Positions 10,286 through 20,070 of a DNA stretch of 64,000 bases are shown here, in pieces. Under the pieces are notes generated by a model. That model was not told where the DNA came from and did not search any database. It was given only the letters and a program-made list of their open reading frames with translations. Positions within the stretch are counted from its first letter, which is position 1; each line of letters starts with the position of its first letter. Where the stretch lies: assembly GCA_944392315.1 (NCBI GenBank), contig CALXWH010000004.1:1-64000 (forward strand), read 5' to 3'. Origin of the DNA: an uncultured Alphaproteobacteria bacterium. GTDB lineage: Bacteria; Pseudomonadota; Alphaproteobacteria; RF32; CAG-239. A program made the translations under genes and the position numbers.

Positions 10286-10579
10286 ATGAAAACGTATACT
10301 TACGAAGAGTTGCAGAATTTTATTAAGCAGGAGTTATCAAGACCGTATAATTACCAACTTGTCTACTGTTACAGCCGTCTCCAATCAGATAAGAGTGTAC
10401 ACACTTTCATCAAAATAAGCGAAGACATTCGCTATGAAGTTCCATGGCATGACGGCCCCAAATACCTAAAAGCCGGAGATTATTTGCACGCAAACAATCT
10501 TGACATTTACGGGATTTCCGCCGCCACATTTAAGAATTGTTACCAAGTTGTTGATTTAAGCAGTCACATCGCACCGTAA
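10286..10579 (+). CDS. Hypothetical protein, 97 residues
   Basis: A short soluble protein that I do not recognise. It is mixed alpha/beta with many Tyr residues (KTYTYEELQNFIKQEL, then PYNYQLVYCYSRLQ) and no signal peptide. AAGGA lies very close to the ATG. It is a stand-alone gene: a 180-base gap separates it from the divergent glycosyltransferase, and a good terminator follows at 10613-10643. That terminator and the coding-like composition are the main reasons to accept it. Confidence 0.55.
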   Translation: MKTYTYEELQNFIKQELSRPYNYQLVYCYSRLQSDKSVHTFIKISEDIRYEVPWHDGPKYLKAGDYLHANNLDIYGISAATFKNCYQVVDLSSHIAP

Positions 10580-10612
10580 CAAAAAAACAAGACAAAACAC
10601 AAATGCAACCTG

Positions 10613-10643
10613 ACAGGCCGTTGAAAAGCGGTCTGTTTTTTTA
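10613..10643 (+). terminator. Rho-independent terminator
   Basis: ACAGGCCG (10613-10620) pairs with CGGTCTGT (10629-10636, one G-U), and the hairpin is followed by seven T. Confidence 0.85.
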
Positions 10644-10706
10644 TATATATATTCCCCCTCACAGAGAAACAATTTTGCACACTAACCGAAATATAGACAA
10701 AAAGCA

Positions 10707-10735
10707 TTGACAATTAAACAAAATTAGCTTATACA
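10707..10735 (+). promoter_or_regulatory. Sigma-70 promoter
   Basis: A consensus TTGACA at 10707-10712 lies 17 bases from TATACA at 10730-10735. The predicted transcript starts about 27 bases before the ATG at 10769. Confidence 0.75.
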
Positions 10736-10768
10736 TTAAGTAAATATTAACCAATTAGGAGTTTGATC

Positions 10769-11119
10769 ATGAAAAAAACGGCATTACTGCTTCTATTTTT
10801 ATGTTTAAGTAACAGTTATGCCCCAAATGTATTCGCCGAGACCGAAAACTGGTGTGGTAAATATTTTGAACAAGACGGTCGCGGCTATATACGCCTTGCC
10901 CGCAACGATTTCGGCATAGGCAGCTCAGATTGCAGCCTAAATGGGTATGCCAAACGCGCTGAAGAAAGCGGCACCGCCAATATAGAATTAGAATTCACGC
11001 GCAACCGCTCCACTGTCAACAAATGGCGCAAATTTCACAATCACCTGATAGAAGTTCGCGGTAAATTCTCCAATGGCAGCATCTCGGGCACACGTTTTAT
11101 TCGTGACATGGGTGTATAG
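10769..11119 (+). CDS. Small secreted protein of unknown function
   Basis: A 116-residue precursor with a clear signal peptide: KK at the N-terminus, a Leu-rich core (ALLLLFLCL) and a likely cleavage after VFA. The mature part is about 90 residues with two Cys (W-C-G-K and D-C-S), which could form one disulfide. The start is ATG at 10769, with AGGAG at 10757-10761. A TTG two codons upstream is less likely. It has its own promoter. I recognise no family. Confidence 0.75.
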   Translation: MKKTALLLLFLCLSNSYAPNVFAETENWCGKYFEQDGRGYIRLARNDFGIGSSDCSLNGYAKRAEESGTANIELEFTRNRSTVNKWRKFHNHLIEVRGKFSNGSISGTRFIRDMGV

Positions 11120-11144
11120 AATAGAAGTATCACCCAAACAGAAT

Positions 11145-13010
11145 TTACTTCATAATATCAGCCCAAATGATGGTAGGCAGCGTCCCACCGCCGATTCCAT
11201 CCATTGGTGAGTTATCGTCATTTCCAACCCAAACCGCCGCGGTATATTTGTCGTTAGAACCGATAAACCAAGCATCACGATAGTTTTGTGATGTACCTGT
11301 TTTACCGCGTGCATTTTTAACTAAACGTGCGCGTTTTCCGGTTCCCGAAACCACAACCTCACGCAACAACATATTGATATTCTGCACGGTCTTAGGCTGC
11401 AAGACTCTCTCACGCGGTGAAGAATGATACTGATAAATCCGATATCCGTCCGTATCCACAACTTCACGAATAGCGTATGGAAAGACGGCAAATCCACCGT
11501 TAGCCGTTGCGGCATAGGCCGCTGCCATATCAATTACGCGCACATCAGCAGCTCCCAAAATAATAGATGGTTCATCTTGAATATCTGTCGTAACCCCCAG
11601 TTTCAACGCCATAGAAATAATATCTTCCAAATTAAGGTAAGTTGCCAAATCCACCGTAGCGACATTAAGAGATTGCGCAAAAGCCTGTTTCAGACTAACT
11701 GCTCCTCTAAATTTTCTGTCATAATTCTGTGGTTCCCAATCATCAATCCGAATAGGTTCATCAGCCAGCAATTCATCAGGAGAAAAACCATTTTCAAACG
11801 CCGTCAAATAAACAAACAGCTTAAAGGAAGAACCAGCCTGGCGAAGCGCCTGTGTAGCGCGATTAAATTGGCTTTTATTATAATCAGCTCCCCCCACCAT
11901 CGCTTTAATGGCGCCATTTCTATCCAAAATCACCACCGCCCCTTCGGTAACATGTTTTTTAGCGTTTTCGCGTAAATGTCTACGTAACAAATATTCAGCA
12001 CGCTGTTGCAAATCATAATCCAACGTCGTCTTGACATAAATATCTTGATTAGAACTTTTAACAAATTTCCCCAACTCCGCCATAATGTAATCACCAAAAT
12101 AGCGCGCACCCAAGATTTTATCTTTATTAGCCTCCCCAATCGGAAGATTGATAGCTTTTTCCCACTCTTTGCGAGAAATAGAACCGGCTCTCCGCATCAA
12201 CTTCAAAACCACCTCCGAACGCTCAAGCGCAAGAGATTTATGGCTAAGATAGTTATAGCGGCTCGGCGCTTTAAGTGCACCGGCCAAAATGGCTGCTTCA
12301 CGCAAATTTAAATCTTTAGCTTGTTTATTAAAGAAACGCTTAGCCGCCGCGTTCAGCCCATAAGCGCCACTGCCAAAAAACACCCGATTAAGATAAATAT
12401 TCAAGATTTGCTTTTTGGTAAAATGTTTTTCCAACCACTGCGCTAAAAGATATTCCTGCACTTTACGCCTAATACTTTTTTCGCGTGTCAAAAAGAGATT
12501 TTTAGCCACCTGCTGGGTAATGGTAGAAGCCCCCTGCGCATAACGCATTTTAACCACATTAATCGCCATAGCGCGGATAAACCCGATATAGTCAAAACCA
12601 TGATGCTTAAAAAAGCGCCTATCTTCCGTATCAATCACAGCCTGATAAACATAAGGAGGCAACTCATCAACATCCACAGGTTCAGCAAACAAACCGCCGT
12701 AAGAAGTAATTTCTCGCCCATCTGCAGCTAAAATTTTAACACCGGGCTGGCGTTCCACATAAACCGCTTTAGAAAAATCCGGCAAGGTTTGATAACAATA
12801 AAACACAAACAGCCCGCCCAATATCCCGACAAAGAGCCCCAACCAGAGCAATATCATTAAGAGCTTAAATTTCCACGACCTGCTCTGCGCCTTCTTTTTA
12901 GTTGATTTTTTTCTTGCTGCTGGACGTAATTTTTTTTGGCGTTTAATCTGATTATCGTCAATTTCTGCCGTTTTTTTAATTTTTCTATGATTTGAGCGTA
13001 ATTTTTTCAT
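11145..13010 (-). CDS. Class A penicillin-binding protein, PBP1A-like
   Basis: A bifunctional peptidoglycan synthase. A long Lys/Arg-rich cytoplasmic tail (residues 1-47) precedes one membrane anchor (about 48-74). The glycosyltransferase domain shows the catalytic TEDRRFFKHHG, then GASTITQQVAKNLFL and the KKQILNIYLNRVFFG stretch. The transpeptidase domain has SSFK (nucleophile Ser and Lys), SLN and KTGTS. At 621 residues it is shorter than E. coli PBP1A and close to the compact class A enzymes of alphaproteobacteria. All catalytic motifs are present. It is a single-gene unit on the minus strand. Confidence 0.93.
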   Translation of the reverse strand: MKKLRSNHRKIKKTAEIDDNQIKRQKKLRPAARKKSTKKKAQSRSWKFKLLMILLWLGLFVGILGGLFVFYCYQTLPDFSKAVYVERQPGVKILAADGREITSYGGLFAEPVDVDELPPYVYQAVIDTEDRRFFKHHGFDYIGFIRAMAINVVKMRYAQGASTITQQVAKNLFLTREKSIRRKVQEYLLAQWLEKHFTKKQILNIYLNRVFFGSGAYGLNAAAKRFFNKQAKDLNLREAAILAGALKAPSRYNYLSHKSLALERSEVVLKLMRRAGSISRKEWEKAINLPIGEANKDKILGARYFGDYIMAELGKFVKSSNQDIYVKTTLDYDLQQRAEYLLRRHLRENAKKHVTEGAVVILDRNGAIKAMVGGADYNKSQFNRATQALRQAGSSFKLFVYLTAFENGFSPDELLADEPIRIDDWEPQNYDRKFRGAVSLKQAFAQSLNVATVDLATYLNLEDIISMALKLGVTTDIQDEPSIILGAADVRVIDMAAAYAATANGGFAVFPYAIREVVDTDGYRIYQYHSSPRERVLQPKTVQNINMLLREVVVSGTGKRARLVKNARGKTGTSQNYRDAWFIGSNDKYTAAVWVGNDDNSPMDGIGGGTLPTIIWADIMK

Positions 13011-13075
13011 TCCAAAGTGCCTCTACAACCATGATTTTAATGTTGTATAACACATTTTGGTTAGAAAAGGTTTAA

Positions 13076-14056
13076 TTAAATAGTATGTTGCGTTTTCTTT
13101 TTAAGTGATACAGCATCAATTGTAGAACTCTGCCGCTCAGGACTATGATTTTGTACGTTGTCTTGTTCAACAGCCACCTTCACCGAAGCAGCAGAAGAAT
13201 TTTCTTGTTGTCTCCGTTCTACCAAAGATTTAACGCGCGCCATTTCCTGAGAATTTTGTTGTTTATTTTGCGCCTCTTTTTCGCGTAATCTCTCACCCAT
13301 CATTTGAATAGTACTGGAGCTTGGCACCCAATGCGGACGAAAATCTTTGATACCGGCCTCTTTCAATTCCCTTGTAATACGTTCATTATGCGTATTCCCA
13401 ATACTTTTCACGCCTTTTTCATACTCTTGCACAAACATTTCAATATCTTTATGCGGAAAATCATATTTAACACCGGCCTTAGCCATAATCAAAGAAGAGA
13501 TTTTAGACTTATCAAATTTAATTTCTTTAAGCTGCGGATTAAGTTCACAAAGTTCATCCCAATCTTTCAACAAACTCTGACGCACAGCCTCTCTGTCCGG
13601 ATAATGCAAATTACGCCACGCCTGCAAATAAGCTAATTTTTTATCAGGTTTCTTCACCTCTGTACCATCACGCTTCGTAACCGTCTTAAAACAAGCAGAA
13701 CGACCATTATCTGTTTGAAAATTAGGAAACAAGCCATATCTGTAAAAATGATCTTTAGCGTATTCCAAATCAGTCATACCATGCGGAAATTTATATCTTT
13801 CGCCAATTTGTATTCCAAGCGCCTTTTCCGCTTCAGGAATACTGGTTTTACCATCAACAAGACCATCTCCATAATAATCCATAACAATCTTCTGAATTTC
13901 TTTTTCGGAAGGGATTGTTTCGTACCATTTTTTCTTTAATTCAGGACAAATACGTACAACTTCATTATAATAATCCTGTTTAGAAAAACTTTTTTCTCGT
14001 GCAAACAGCTCCGGAAGCAGCTCTTTCATTTCAATACTGTTAAATCCCTCTTCCAT
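13076..14056 (-). CDS. Hypothetical soluble protein, 326 residues
   Basis: No family recognised. The protein is hydrophilic and apparently alpha-helical for residues 1-240, with no signal peptide or membrane segment. Two related stretches stand out: a GIQIGERYKFPHGMTDLEYAKD segment and, about 115 residues later, AGVKYDFPHKDIEMFVQE. Each has a YxFPH core followed by an acidic helix, which hints at an internal duplication. The C-terminal 90 residues are Gln/Ser-rich and low complexity, probably disordered. The ATG follows GAGAGA. The gap to polA holds no obvious terminator. Confidence 0.6.
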   Translation of the reverse strand: MEEGFNSIEMKELLPELFAREKSFSKQDYYNEVVRICPELKKKWYETIPSEKEIQKIVMDYYGDGLVDGKTSIPEAEKALGIQIGERYKFPHGMTDLEYAKDHFYRYGLFPNFQTDNGRSACFKTVTKRDGTEVKKPDKKLAYLQAWRNLHYPDREAVRQSLLKDWDELCELNPQLKEIKFDKSKISSLIMAKAGVKYDFPHKDIEMFVQEYEKGVKSIGNTHNERITRELKEAGIKDFRPHWVPSSSTIQMMGERLREKEAQNKQQNSQEMARVKSLVERRQQENSSAASVKVAVEQDNVQNHSPERQSSTIDAVSLKKKTQHTI

Positions 14057-14204
14057 AGTCTCTCTCCATTACATAACTTATATTAGATACATAATACCAT
14101 AAAATTAACCCCACGTAAACAAAAATAGCAAAACCAAGAGTTTTCACTTTACCACAAAGAATTAAACGATTATATTCCAAAAAGAAAAGATAAAGGATAG
14201 AAAA

Positions 14205-16937
14205 ATGACGAAAACACAAACAGAACCCACCAAAGAAACAGTATGCTTAATAGACGGCTCCGGCTATATTTTTCGGGCTTTTTTCGCCAGTCCGATGATG
14301 ACCAATCCCGAAGGTCTGCCGGTAAACGCCGTATACGGCTTTTTGAATATGTTTTTAAGCCTAACCGCCAACATCAAGTGCGATTATTGCTTAGTATTGT
14401 TTGATGCCAAACGTCAGAATTTCCGTAACGAGTTTTTTCCGGAATATAAAGCCACCCGCCCCGAACTTCCGCCGGAATTAAAACCACAATTTGCCTTAAT
14501 ACATGAGGTTGTTGAGGCCCTAAATCTGCATTGGCTGCAAATGGAAGGATACGAAGCCGATGACTTGATTGCCACTTATACCAATTTAGCCTTAAAAGAA
14601 AACAAAGAAGTAACCATTGTATCGGCCGATAAAGACCTAATGCAGTTAATCCGCCCGGGTGTAAAATTCTATGATGGGATGAAAAACAAATTTTTCACTC
14701 CCGAAGATGTCAAAGAAAAGTTTGGCGTATATCCGGAAAGAGTAACCGACGTTCAAGCCTTAGCTGGAGATTCCACCGACAACATCCCCGGCATCCCCGG
14801 AATTGGCATCAAAACAGCTGCAGAGTTGGTAAACACCTTTGGTTCATTGGAAGGCGTATTGGATCACGCCACCGAAATCAAACAAAACAAGCGCCGCGAA
14901 CTGGTACTATCCCACAAAGAAGACGCTCTGATTTCTCAAAAGCTCGTCACCCTAAAACCAGATGTGCCGGTAGAATTACCGCTAAAAGATTTACGCTGTA
15001 TGGCGCCTCATGAAGACATTTTGATTAATCTATTAGACCGCCACGCATTCAAAAGTTTAAAAAACAAAGCCACCAACTGGCTCAAACAAAAATGTTGCGA
15101 TTTACCGGAAGAAAAGAAATTAACTCCGGTTTATAAGCTCATCCAAACTTCAAGCGAGCTCAAAAATTTACAAAATCAAATCTTAAAAAACAATGCCTTT
15201 TCGTTTAAGACACATCTTTCAGATAACACCTTATTGGGGATATCCGTCGGCTTAGATAACGCCTTAGCATATTATATTCCGACCACACAGGAACAAACCC
15301 CGACAACCGATTTATTTGCGCCCATCACCACCACCCAAAAAGGCATTACCTTAGCAGAGCTAAAACAATTTTTGCTCCCCTTGCTAAATAATCCCGAAGT
15401 CTTAAAAATTTCTCTGAATATCAAAGAAAATCTTCGCCTTTTAGAAAAAGAGCTAAACCAAGGGCTGAATGCTTTCCCGTATGATGATGTCGCAATTATG
15501 TCCTATGACATAAATAGTTCATCGGTAATGCACACACTGCCAAATTTATCGGCGGATATATTAAACATGACGCCCAAAATAACCGCCCCGGAGTATAAAA
15601 AAACAGATTTCAAAGCTCTGCCGCCGGAAGAAGCATTAAGTTTCTTTGCCGAAGAAGCAGATTTAATCTACCGACTATACAAACATTTTCGCGCTCAGTT
15701 AGTGCCGGAAAAGAAACTTTATGTATATGAACAAATAGACCGCCCCTTATCATCTGTTCTGCAGGAGATGGAACGCGAAGGCATCATGCTGGATACGCTC
15801 AAATTAAAGCAGTTGGATACACGTTTTGATACCGAGATGAACAAATTATCCGAAGAGATTTACGCCTTAGCCGATGAAGAGTTTAACCTAAGCTCCCCCA
15901 AACAAATCGGAGAAATTCTATATACCAAATTAGGTTTAAAGGGCAAAAAACACACTTCCGGCTCCTTAAATACCAGTGCCGAAGTGCTGGAACAAATGGC
16001 CGAAGAGCACGAACTGCCGCGCAAAATTTTGGAGTGGCGCCAATACCAAAAACTAAAATCAACCTACACCACAGCCCTCCTCTCATTAATAGATAAAAAC
16101 AATCGCGTACACACGACTTATAGCCAAATTTCGGTCAACACCGGACGTTTGTCTTCATTAAATCCGAATTTACAAAATATTCCCGTGCGCACACCGATAG
16201 GAAGAGAAATAAGAGAATGTTTCATTGCCAAACCGGGGTGTAAATTAATCGCGGCCGATTACTCACAAGTAGAGTTAAGACTGCTCGCCACCATTGCCGA
16301 CGTAAAATTTTTGCAAGAATCTTTCCATGAAAATGTAGATATTCACCGCAAAACAGCCGCGCAAGTTTTTGGAATTCCTTATGAGGAGGTAGATGCCAAC
16401 CATCGCCGCCGTGCCAAGGCCATCAATTTTGGTATTGTTTATGGCATTTCCGCTTTTGGTTTATCTAAAGAAATAGAGAGCACACCGGCAGAAGCCCAAC
16501 GTTATATAGATGCCTACTTTGCCAATATGCCGGAGGTTAAAACCTATATGGAAAAGGCCATCAACTTTGCGCGCCAAAACGGTTTTGTCACCACGCCGTT
16601 TAATCGCAAAATCAGCATCTATGGTATTCAAGACAGCAACAAACGTATATCGTCTTTTGCCGAACGCGCCGCTATCAACGCGCCGATACAAGGCGGGGCT
16701 GCAGACATCATCAAATTAGCTATGAACCGCATATCTGCAAAATTGAAACAATCCGGAATGCAAACCAAAATGTTACTGCAAGTTCATGATGAGTTGGTGT
16801 TTGAAGCACCGCTCAATGAGGTAGAAAAAGCCTCTACCCTTATCAAACAAGAGATGGAAAACATCACCGGCATAGAGCTGAAAGTCCCATTGATAGCAGA
16901 TGTCGGCATCGGAAATAACTGGGGAGAAGCCCATTAG
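14205..16937 (+). CDS. polA: DNA polymerase I with degenerate proofreading domain
   Basis: Replication and repair polymerase of family A, 910 residues. The N-terminal 5' nuclease (about 10-270) has the acidic cluster and the helix-hairpin-helix GDSTDNIPGIPGIGIKTA. The C-terminal polymerase keeps motif A (AADYSQVELRLLA), the O-helix (RRAKAINFGIVYGIS) and motif C (LLQVHDELVFE). The middle 3'-5' exonuclease fold is present, but its metal ligands look replaced: Lys and His at about 335 and 337 in place of the Asp-x-Glu pair, and Asn near 409 in place of the next Asp. Proofreading is probably lost. AAAGGA precedes the ATG. gph follows after 36 bases with no terminator. Confidence 0.96.
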   Translation: MTKTQTEPTKETVCLIDGSGYIFRAFFASPMMTNPEGLPVNAVYGFLNMFLSLTANIKCDYCLVLFDAKRQNFRNEFFPEYKATRPELPPELKPQFALIHEVVEALNLHWLQMEGYEADDLIATYTNLALKENKEVTIVSADKDLMQLIRPGVKFYDGMKNKFFTPEDVKEKFGVYPERVTDVQALAGDSTDNIPGIPGIGIKTAAELVNTFGSLEGVLDHATEIKQNKRRELVLSHKEDALISQKLVTLKPDVPVELPLKDLRCMAPHEDILINLLDRHAFKSLKNKATNWLKQKCCDLPEEKKLTPVYKLIQTSSELKNLQNQILKNNAFSFKTHLSDNTLLGISVGLDNALAYYIPTTQEQTPTTDLFAPITTTQKGITLAELKQFLLPLLNNPEVLKISLNIKENLRLLEKELNQGLNAFPYDDVAIMSYDINSSSVMHTLPNLSADILNMTPKITAPEYKKTDFKALPPEEALSFFAEEADLIYRLYKHFRAQLVPEKKLYVYEQIDRPLSSVLQEMEREGIMLDTLKLKQLDTRFDTEMNKLSEEIYALADEEFNLSSPKQIGEILYTKLGLKGKKHTSGSLNTSAEVLEQMAEEHELPRKILEWRQYQKLKSTYTTALLSLIDKNNRVHTTYSQISVNTGRLSSLNPNLQNIPVRTPIGREIRECFIAKPGCKLIAADYSQVELRLLATIADVKFLQESFHENVDIHRKTAAQVFGIPYEEVDANHRRRAKAINFGIVYGISAFGLSKEIESTPAEAQRYIDAYFANMPEVKTYMEKAINFARQNGFVTTPFNRKISIYGIQDSNKRISSFAERAAINAPIQGGAADIIKLAMNRISAKLKQSGMQTKMLLQVHDELVFEAPLNEVEKASTLIKQEMENITGIELKVPLIADVGIGNNWGEAH

Positions 16938-16973
16938 CATCTAACTAAAACAGCCAAAACAACGAGGAAAAAA

Positions 16974-17630
16974 ATGATAATTTTTGATTTAGACGGAACA
17001 CTGCTAAACACCGCCAAAGATTTGGAAATAGCCCTAAATTATGCGTTAAAAAAGCATAATTTACCGCAAAAAAATGAACAAGAAACTCTAGCCTTACTTG
17101 GTAACGGAATAGATATGCTTGTGGCAGGCGCTATTCCAAACGGTAAATCCAATCCGGATTTTCCGGCCGTTTTTGCCACCTTTAAGAGCTATTATTCGGC
17201 ACACCTAAATGATTACACCACTCCCTATGAAGGAATAATTCCACTATTGCAAACCCTCCAACAAAAAGGTATCAAGATGGGAATTATCTCCAACAAATTT
17301 GATGAAGGAGTAAAAGCTCTTGCTAAAAAGTTCTTTGGCGGTTTGATTGACTATGCGCAAGGCGTCACCGAAACTGTAAAAAAGAAACCGGCCCCCGATG
17401 CTGTTTTTGCCTTAATCAAGGCACAACACGCCGAAAATGAACCGAATTTTTACGTTGGCGATTCAGAAGTAGATATAGCAACCGCAAACAATGCCGGTGT
17501 GCCTTGCATCAGCGTTTCATGGGGATTTAGAAGCAAAGAAACCTTGCAACACCTCCATGCACAAACCATCATAGATAAGCCGCAAGAACTGCTGTCTGTG
17601 ATAAACGAGAGCACCAAGCAAACCGCTTGA
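16974..17630 (+). CDS. gph: HAD hydrolase, phosphoglycolate phosphatase-like
   Basis: A HAD-superfamily phosphatase of 218 residues. Motif I is FDLDGTLLNT with the nucleophile and acid Asp, motif II is MGIISNK, the Lys lies in the KKKPAPD stretch, and motif IV is YVGDSEVDIATA. The N-terminal helical cap after LNTAKDLE is typical of Gph/PGP enzymes, which clear 2-phosphoglycolate, including that released in DNA repair. Co-transcription with polA fits that role. Substrate specificity within HAD enzymes is hard to judge from sequence, so a related sugar-phosphate or nucleotide phosphatase is possible. Confidence 0.82.
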   Translation: MIIFDLDGTLLNTAKDLEIALNYALKKHNLPQKNEQETLALLGNGIDMLVAGAIPNGKSNPDFPAVFATFKSYYSAHLNDYTTPYEGIIPLLQTLQQKGIKMGIISNKFDEGVKALAKKFFGGLIDYAQGVTETVKKKPAPDAVFALIKAQHAENEPNFYVGDSEVDIATANNAGVPCISVSWGFRSKETLQHLHAQTIIDKPQELLSVINESTKQTA

Positions 17631-17665
17631 TTTAGCTAGCAATAAGTAAATAGTGTACAAACAAA

Positions 17666-17700
17666 AAGCGCTGAAACATCCCCTCAGCGCTTAAATTTTT
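17666..17700. terminator. Bidirectional terminator between gph and mltG
   Basis: AAGCGCTGA (17666-17674) pairs perfectly with TCAGCGCTT (17684-17692), with A/T runs on both sides. It serves the convergent ends of gph (+) and mltG (-). Confidence 0.85.
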
Positions 17701-17718
17701 CAATCAATATCTTAAGAG

Positions 17719-18693
17719 CTATTTCCGCATATTTTTCCGATACAAAACGACATTCCGATTATGCTCGGTAAGACTTTTGGCAAAGCGATGCCCGCCCGTA
17801 AGCCCGTCTGCAACAAAATACAAAAACTTAGTTTTATCCGGATGAGCCGCCGCCATCAAAGCCTCTCTTCCGGGGCTGCAAATCGGCTCCGGCGGAAGCC
17901 CGGCATAACGATAGGTATTAAAAGGAGAATCCACCTCTAAATCTTTACGATAGAGAGGTCTCCCCAAATTCATCTGCCCCTTGGTAACCGCATAAATAAC
18001 AGTTGGATCTGTTTGTAATTTCATCCCCAAATTCAAACGATTCACAAACACCGAAGCCACTTTACGACGCTCCGTTGCGATTCCTGTTTCTTTTTCAATA
18101 ATACTGGCAAGAATTAACAACTCTTTGGGCGATTTAATCGGCAAGTCACTATCTTTTGAGGCAAATGCCTTTTGCAATTCCGTTTGCATCGCTTGCTTGG
18201 CTTTTTTAAGGATGCTATTGCGCGATTCTCCACGTGAAAAATGATACGTTTCGGGCAAAACATCGCCCTCTTTCAAATCAAGCGTAATATCACCGCTAAG
18301 ATACGGATTAGCAAGCAAAATCTTTTTGATTTCAGCAAGAGCCTTACCTTCGGGAATAGTTACCGTCCGCACAATAACATCACCGTCGGCCAACCGATTC
18401 GCCACATCCACCAAAGACAACGCCCCCGAAAAAGAATATTCACCGGCTTTAATCTTAGCCGATAACCCTTTTAAGCGAGCATAGAGTACAAACAAACGAG
18501 CATCACCAATCACCCCACGCTCTTGCAACAGATAGGCCGTTTTATTTAAGCCCGAACCTTTGGGAATCACCACCTCAACTTGAGGAGCAATCACATTCAC
18601 TTTAGAAAATTGCCCCTGAATCCAAACACACAAAAAAGCTCCCGATGCCATCATCAAGAACAACAACATCAGGAGCTTACGAAATATTCTCAT
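17719..18693 (-). CDS. mltG: Endolytic murein transglycosylase
   Basis: A YceG/MltG family lytic transglycosylase of 324 residues that cuts nascent glycan strands at the inner membrane. A single N-terminal membrane anchor (residues 7-25) is followed by a LysM-like region (VVIPKGSGLNKTAYLLQE) and the catalytic domain with LLILASIIEKETG, whose Glu is the catalytic residue. The end pattern NTYRYAGLPPEPICSPG is diagnostic for the family. It lies 23 bases behind fabF in the alphaproteobacterial acpP-fabF-mltG arrangement. Confidence 0.95.
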   Translation of the reverse strand: MRIFRKLLMLLFLMMASGAFLCVWIQGQFSKVNVIAPQVEVVIPKGSGLNKTAYLLQERGVIGDARLFVLYARLKGLSAKIKAGEYSFSGALSLVDVANRLADGDVIVRTVTIPEGKALAEIKKILLANPYLSGDITLDLKEGDVLPETYHFSRGESRNSILKKAKQAMQTELQKAFASKDSDLPIKSPKELLILASIIEKETGIATERRKVASVFVNRLNLGMKLQTDPTVIYAVTKGQMNLGRPLYRKDLEVDSPFNTYRYAGLPPEPICSPGREALMAAAHPDKTKFLYFVADGLTGGHRFAKSLTEHNRNVVLYRKNMRK

Positions 18694-18716
18694 TACAAAC
18701 CCGAATAATTCAGCAA

Positions 18717-19994
18717 TTAACCATTAAACTTTTTAAAGATAATAGACGAGTTTGTGCCGCCAAAACCAAACGAGTTAGACATAGCAGCTTTAATTTCGCG
18801 TTTTTTCGGCTTCAACGGAACCAAATCAAAATCAGCCAATTCATCAGCCGGATTCTCCAAGTTCAACGTTGGAGGACAAGTTTGTTCCTGAATAGCCATA
18901 ATGGTATAAACAGCCTCAACAGCACCGGCAGCACCCAGCAAGTGGCCGATAGCCGATTTGGTAGAAGACATAGAAACATGTTTAACGCCTTCATCACCAA
19001 ACAAACGTTTAACAGCCATAGCTTCGCCAACATCACCGGCAGGAGTTGAAGTACCGTGCGCATTGATATAACCAATATCAGAAAGTTCAACACCATTTTC
19101 CTTAGCATGGTCAACAGCCATTTTCATCGCTCTGTACGCACCATCACCGGAAGGAGCCGTAATATGGTAAGCATCGCCGCTCATCCCATATCCGACAATT
19201 TCAGCATAAATTTTCGCACCACGTTTTTTCGCATGTTCCAACTCTTCCAAAACAACGGCGCCGCTTCCTTCGCCCATAACAAAGCCGCTACGCGCTTTAT
19301 CCCAAGGACGAGAAGCCTTTTCAGGCGCATCATTAAAGTCAGAAGTAATTGCCTTCATACGAGCAAACCCCGCCAAACCCAAAACATTAACAGCAGATTC
19401 GGCACCGCCTGCAACCATCATATCAGCATCACCTCTGGCAATCATCGCTGCGGCATCACCGATAGCGTGTGTACCGGTAGAGCAAGCTGTAACGCAAGCA
19501 TGATTCGGGCCTTTCAAGCCATATCTGATGGAAACATTTCCGGAAATCAAGTTAATCAAAACAGAAGGAATAAAGAACGGAGAAATTTTCTTCATACCGA
19601 ATTCGTTAAAGGAAATAGAATTTTCATAAATTCCTTCCAAACCTCCGATACCGGCACCGATCATAACGCCGGCACGATATTTTTCTTCTTCTGTAGCCGT
19701 TTCAGGATCCCAACCGGCATCTTTCAAAGCATCACCTGCAGCCGCCATACCAAACATAATGAACTTATCATTTTTCTTTTGGTCTTTTGGTGCAAATACT
19801 GTATCCGGATTAAAATCAGGTTCATTTTCACCAAACGGAACCTGTCCTGCAATCATAACCGGAATATCTTTCAGGTCTACACCTTCAATACGTTTAATAC
19901 CGGATTTACCGGCCATCAAAGATTCCCAGTTATGTTTAACTCCTCTTCCGAGCGGAGAAACAACGCCCAAACCTGTAACGACAACTCTCTTCAT
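18717..19994 (-). CDS. fabF: 3-oxoacyl-ACP synthase II
   Basis: The elongating condensing enzyme of type II fatty acid synthesis, 425 residues. The thiolase-fold catalytic triad is visible: Cys in ACSTGTH, His in NAHGTSTPAGD and His in SAIGHLLGAAG. The GFGGTN loop is near the C-terminus. GAGG precedes the ATG. It is separated from acpP by a terminator at 20071-20101, so the more abundant acyl carrier protein can be transcribed in excess over FabF. Confidence 0.97.
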   Translation of the reverse strand: MKRVVVTGLGVVSPLGRGVKHNWESLMAGKSGIKRIEGVDLKDIPVMIAGQVPFGENEPDFNPDTVFAPKDQKKNDKFIMFGMAAAGDALKDAGWDPETATEEEKYRAGVMIGAGIGGLEGIYENSISFNEFGMKKISPFFIPSVLINLISGNVSIRYGLKGPNHACVTACSTGTHAIGDAAAMIARGDADMMVAGGAESAVNVLGLAGFARMKAITSDFNDAPEKASRPWDKARSGFVMGEGSGAVVLEELEHAKKRGAKIYAEIVGYGMSGDAYHITAPSGDGAYRAMKMAVDHAKENGVELSDIGYINAHGTSTPAGDVGEAMAVKRLFGDEGVKHVSMSSTKSAIGHLLGAAGAVEAVYTIMAIQEQTCPPTLNLENPADELADFDLVPLKPKKREIKAAMSNSFGFGGTNSSIIFKKFNG

Positions 19995-20070
19995 AAAAAA
20001 ACCTCTTCAATCTTATCCGTGTGCGCCCAAGCCCTAAAGCCTGAGCGGCAACACGAATAACTTTAGTATG

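Noticed and set aside
19056..20060. A 334-codon plus-strand frame opposite fabF
   Set aside because: Shadow of fabF with antisense-type composition.
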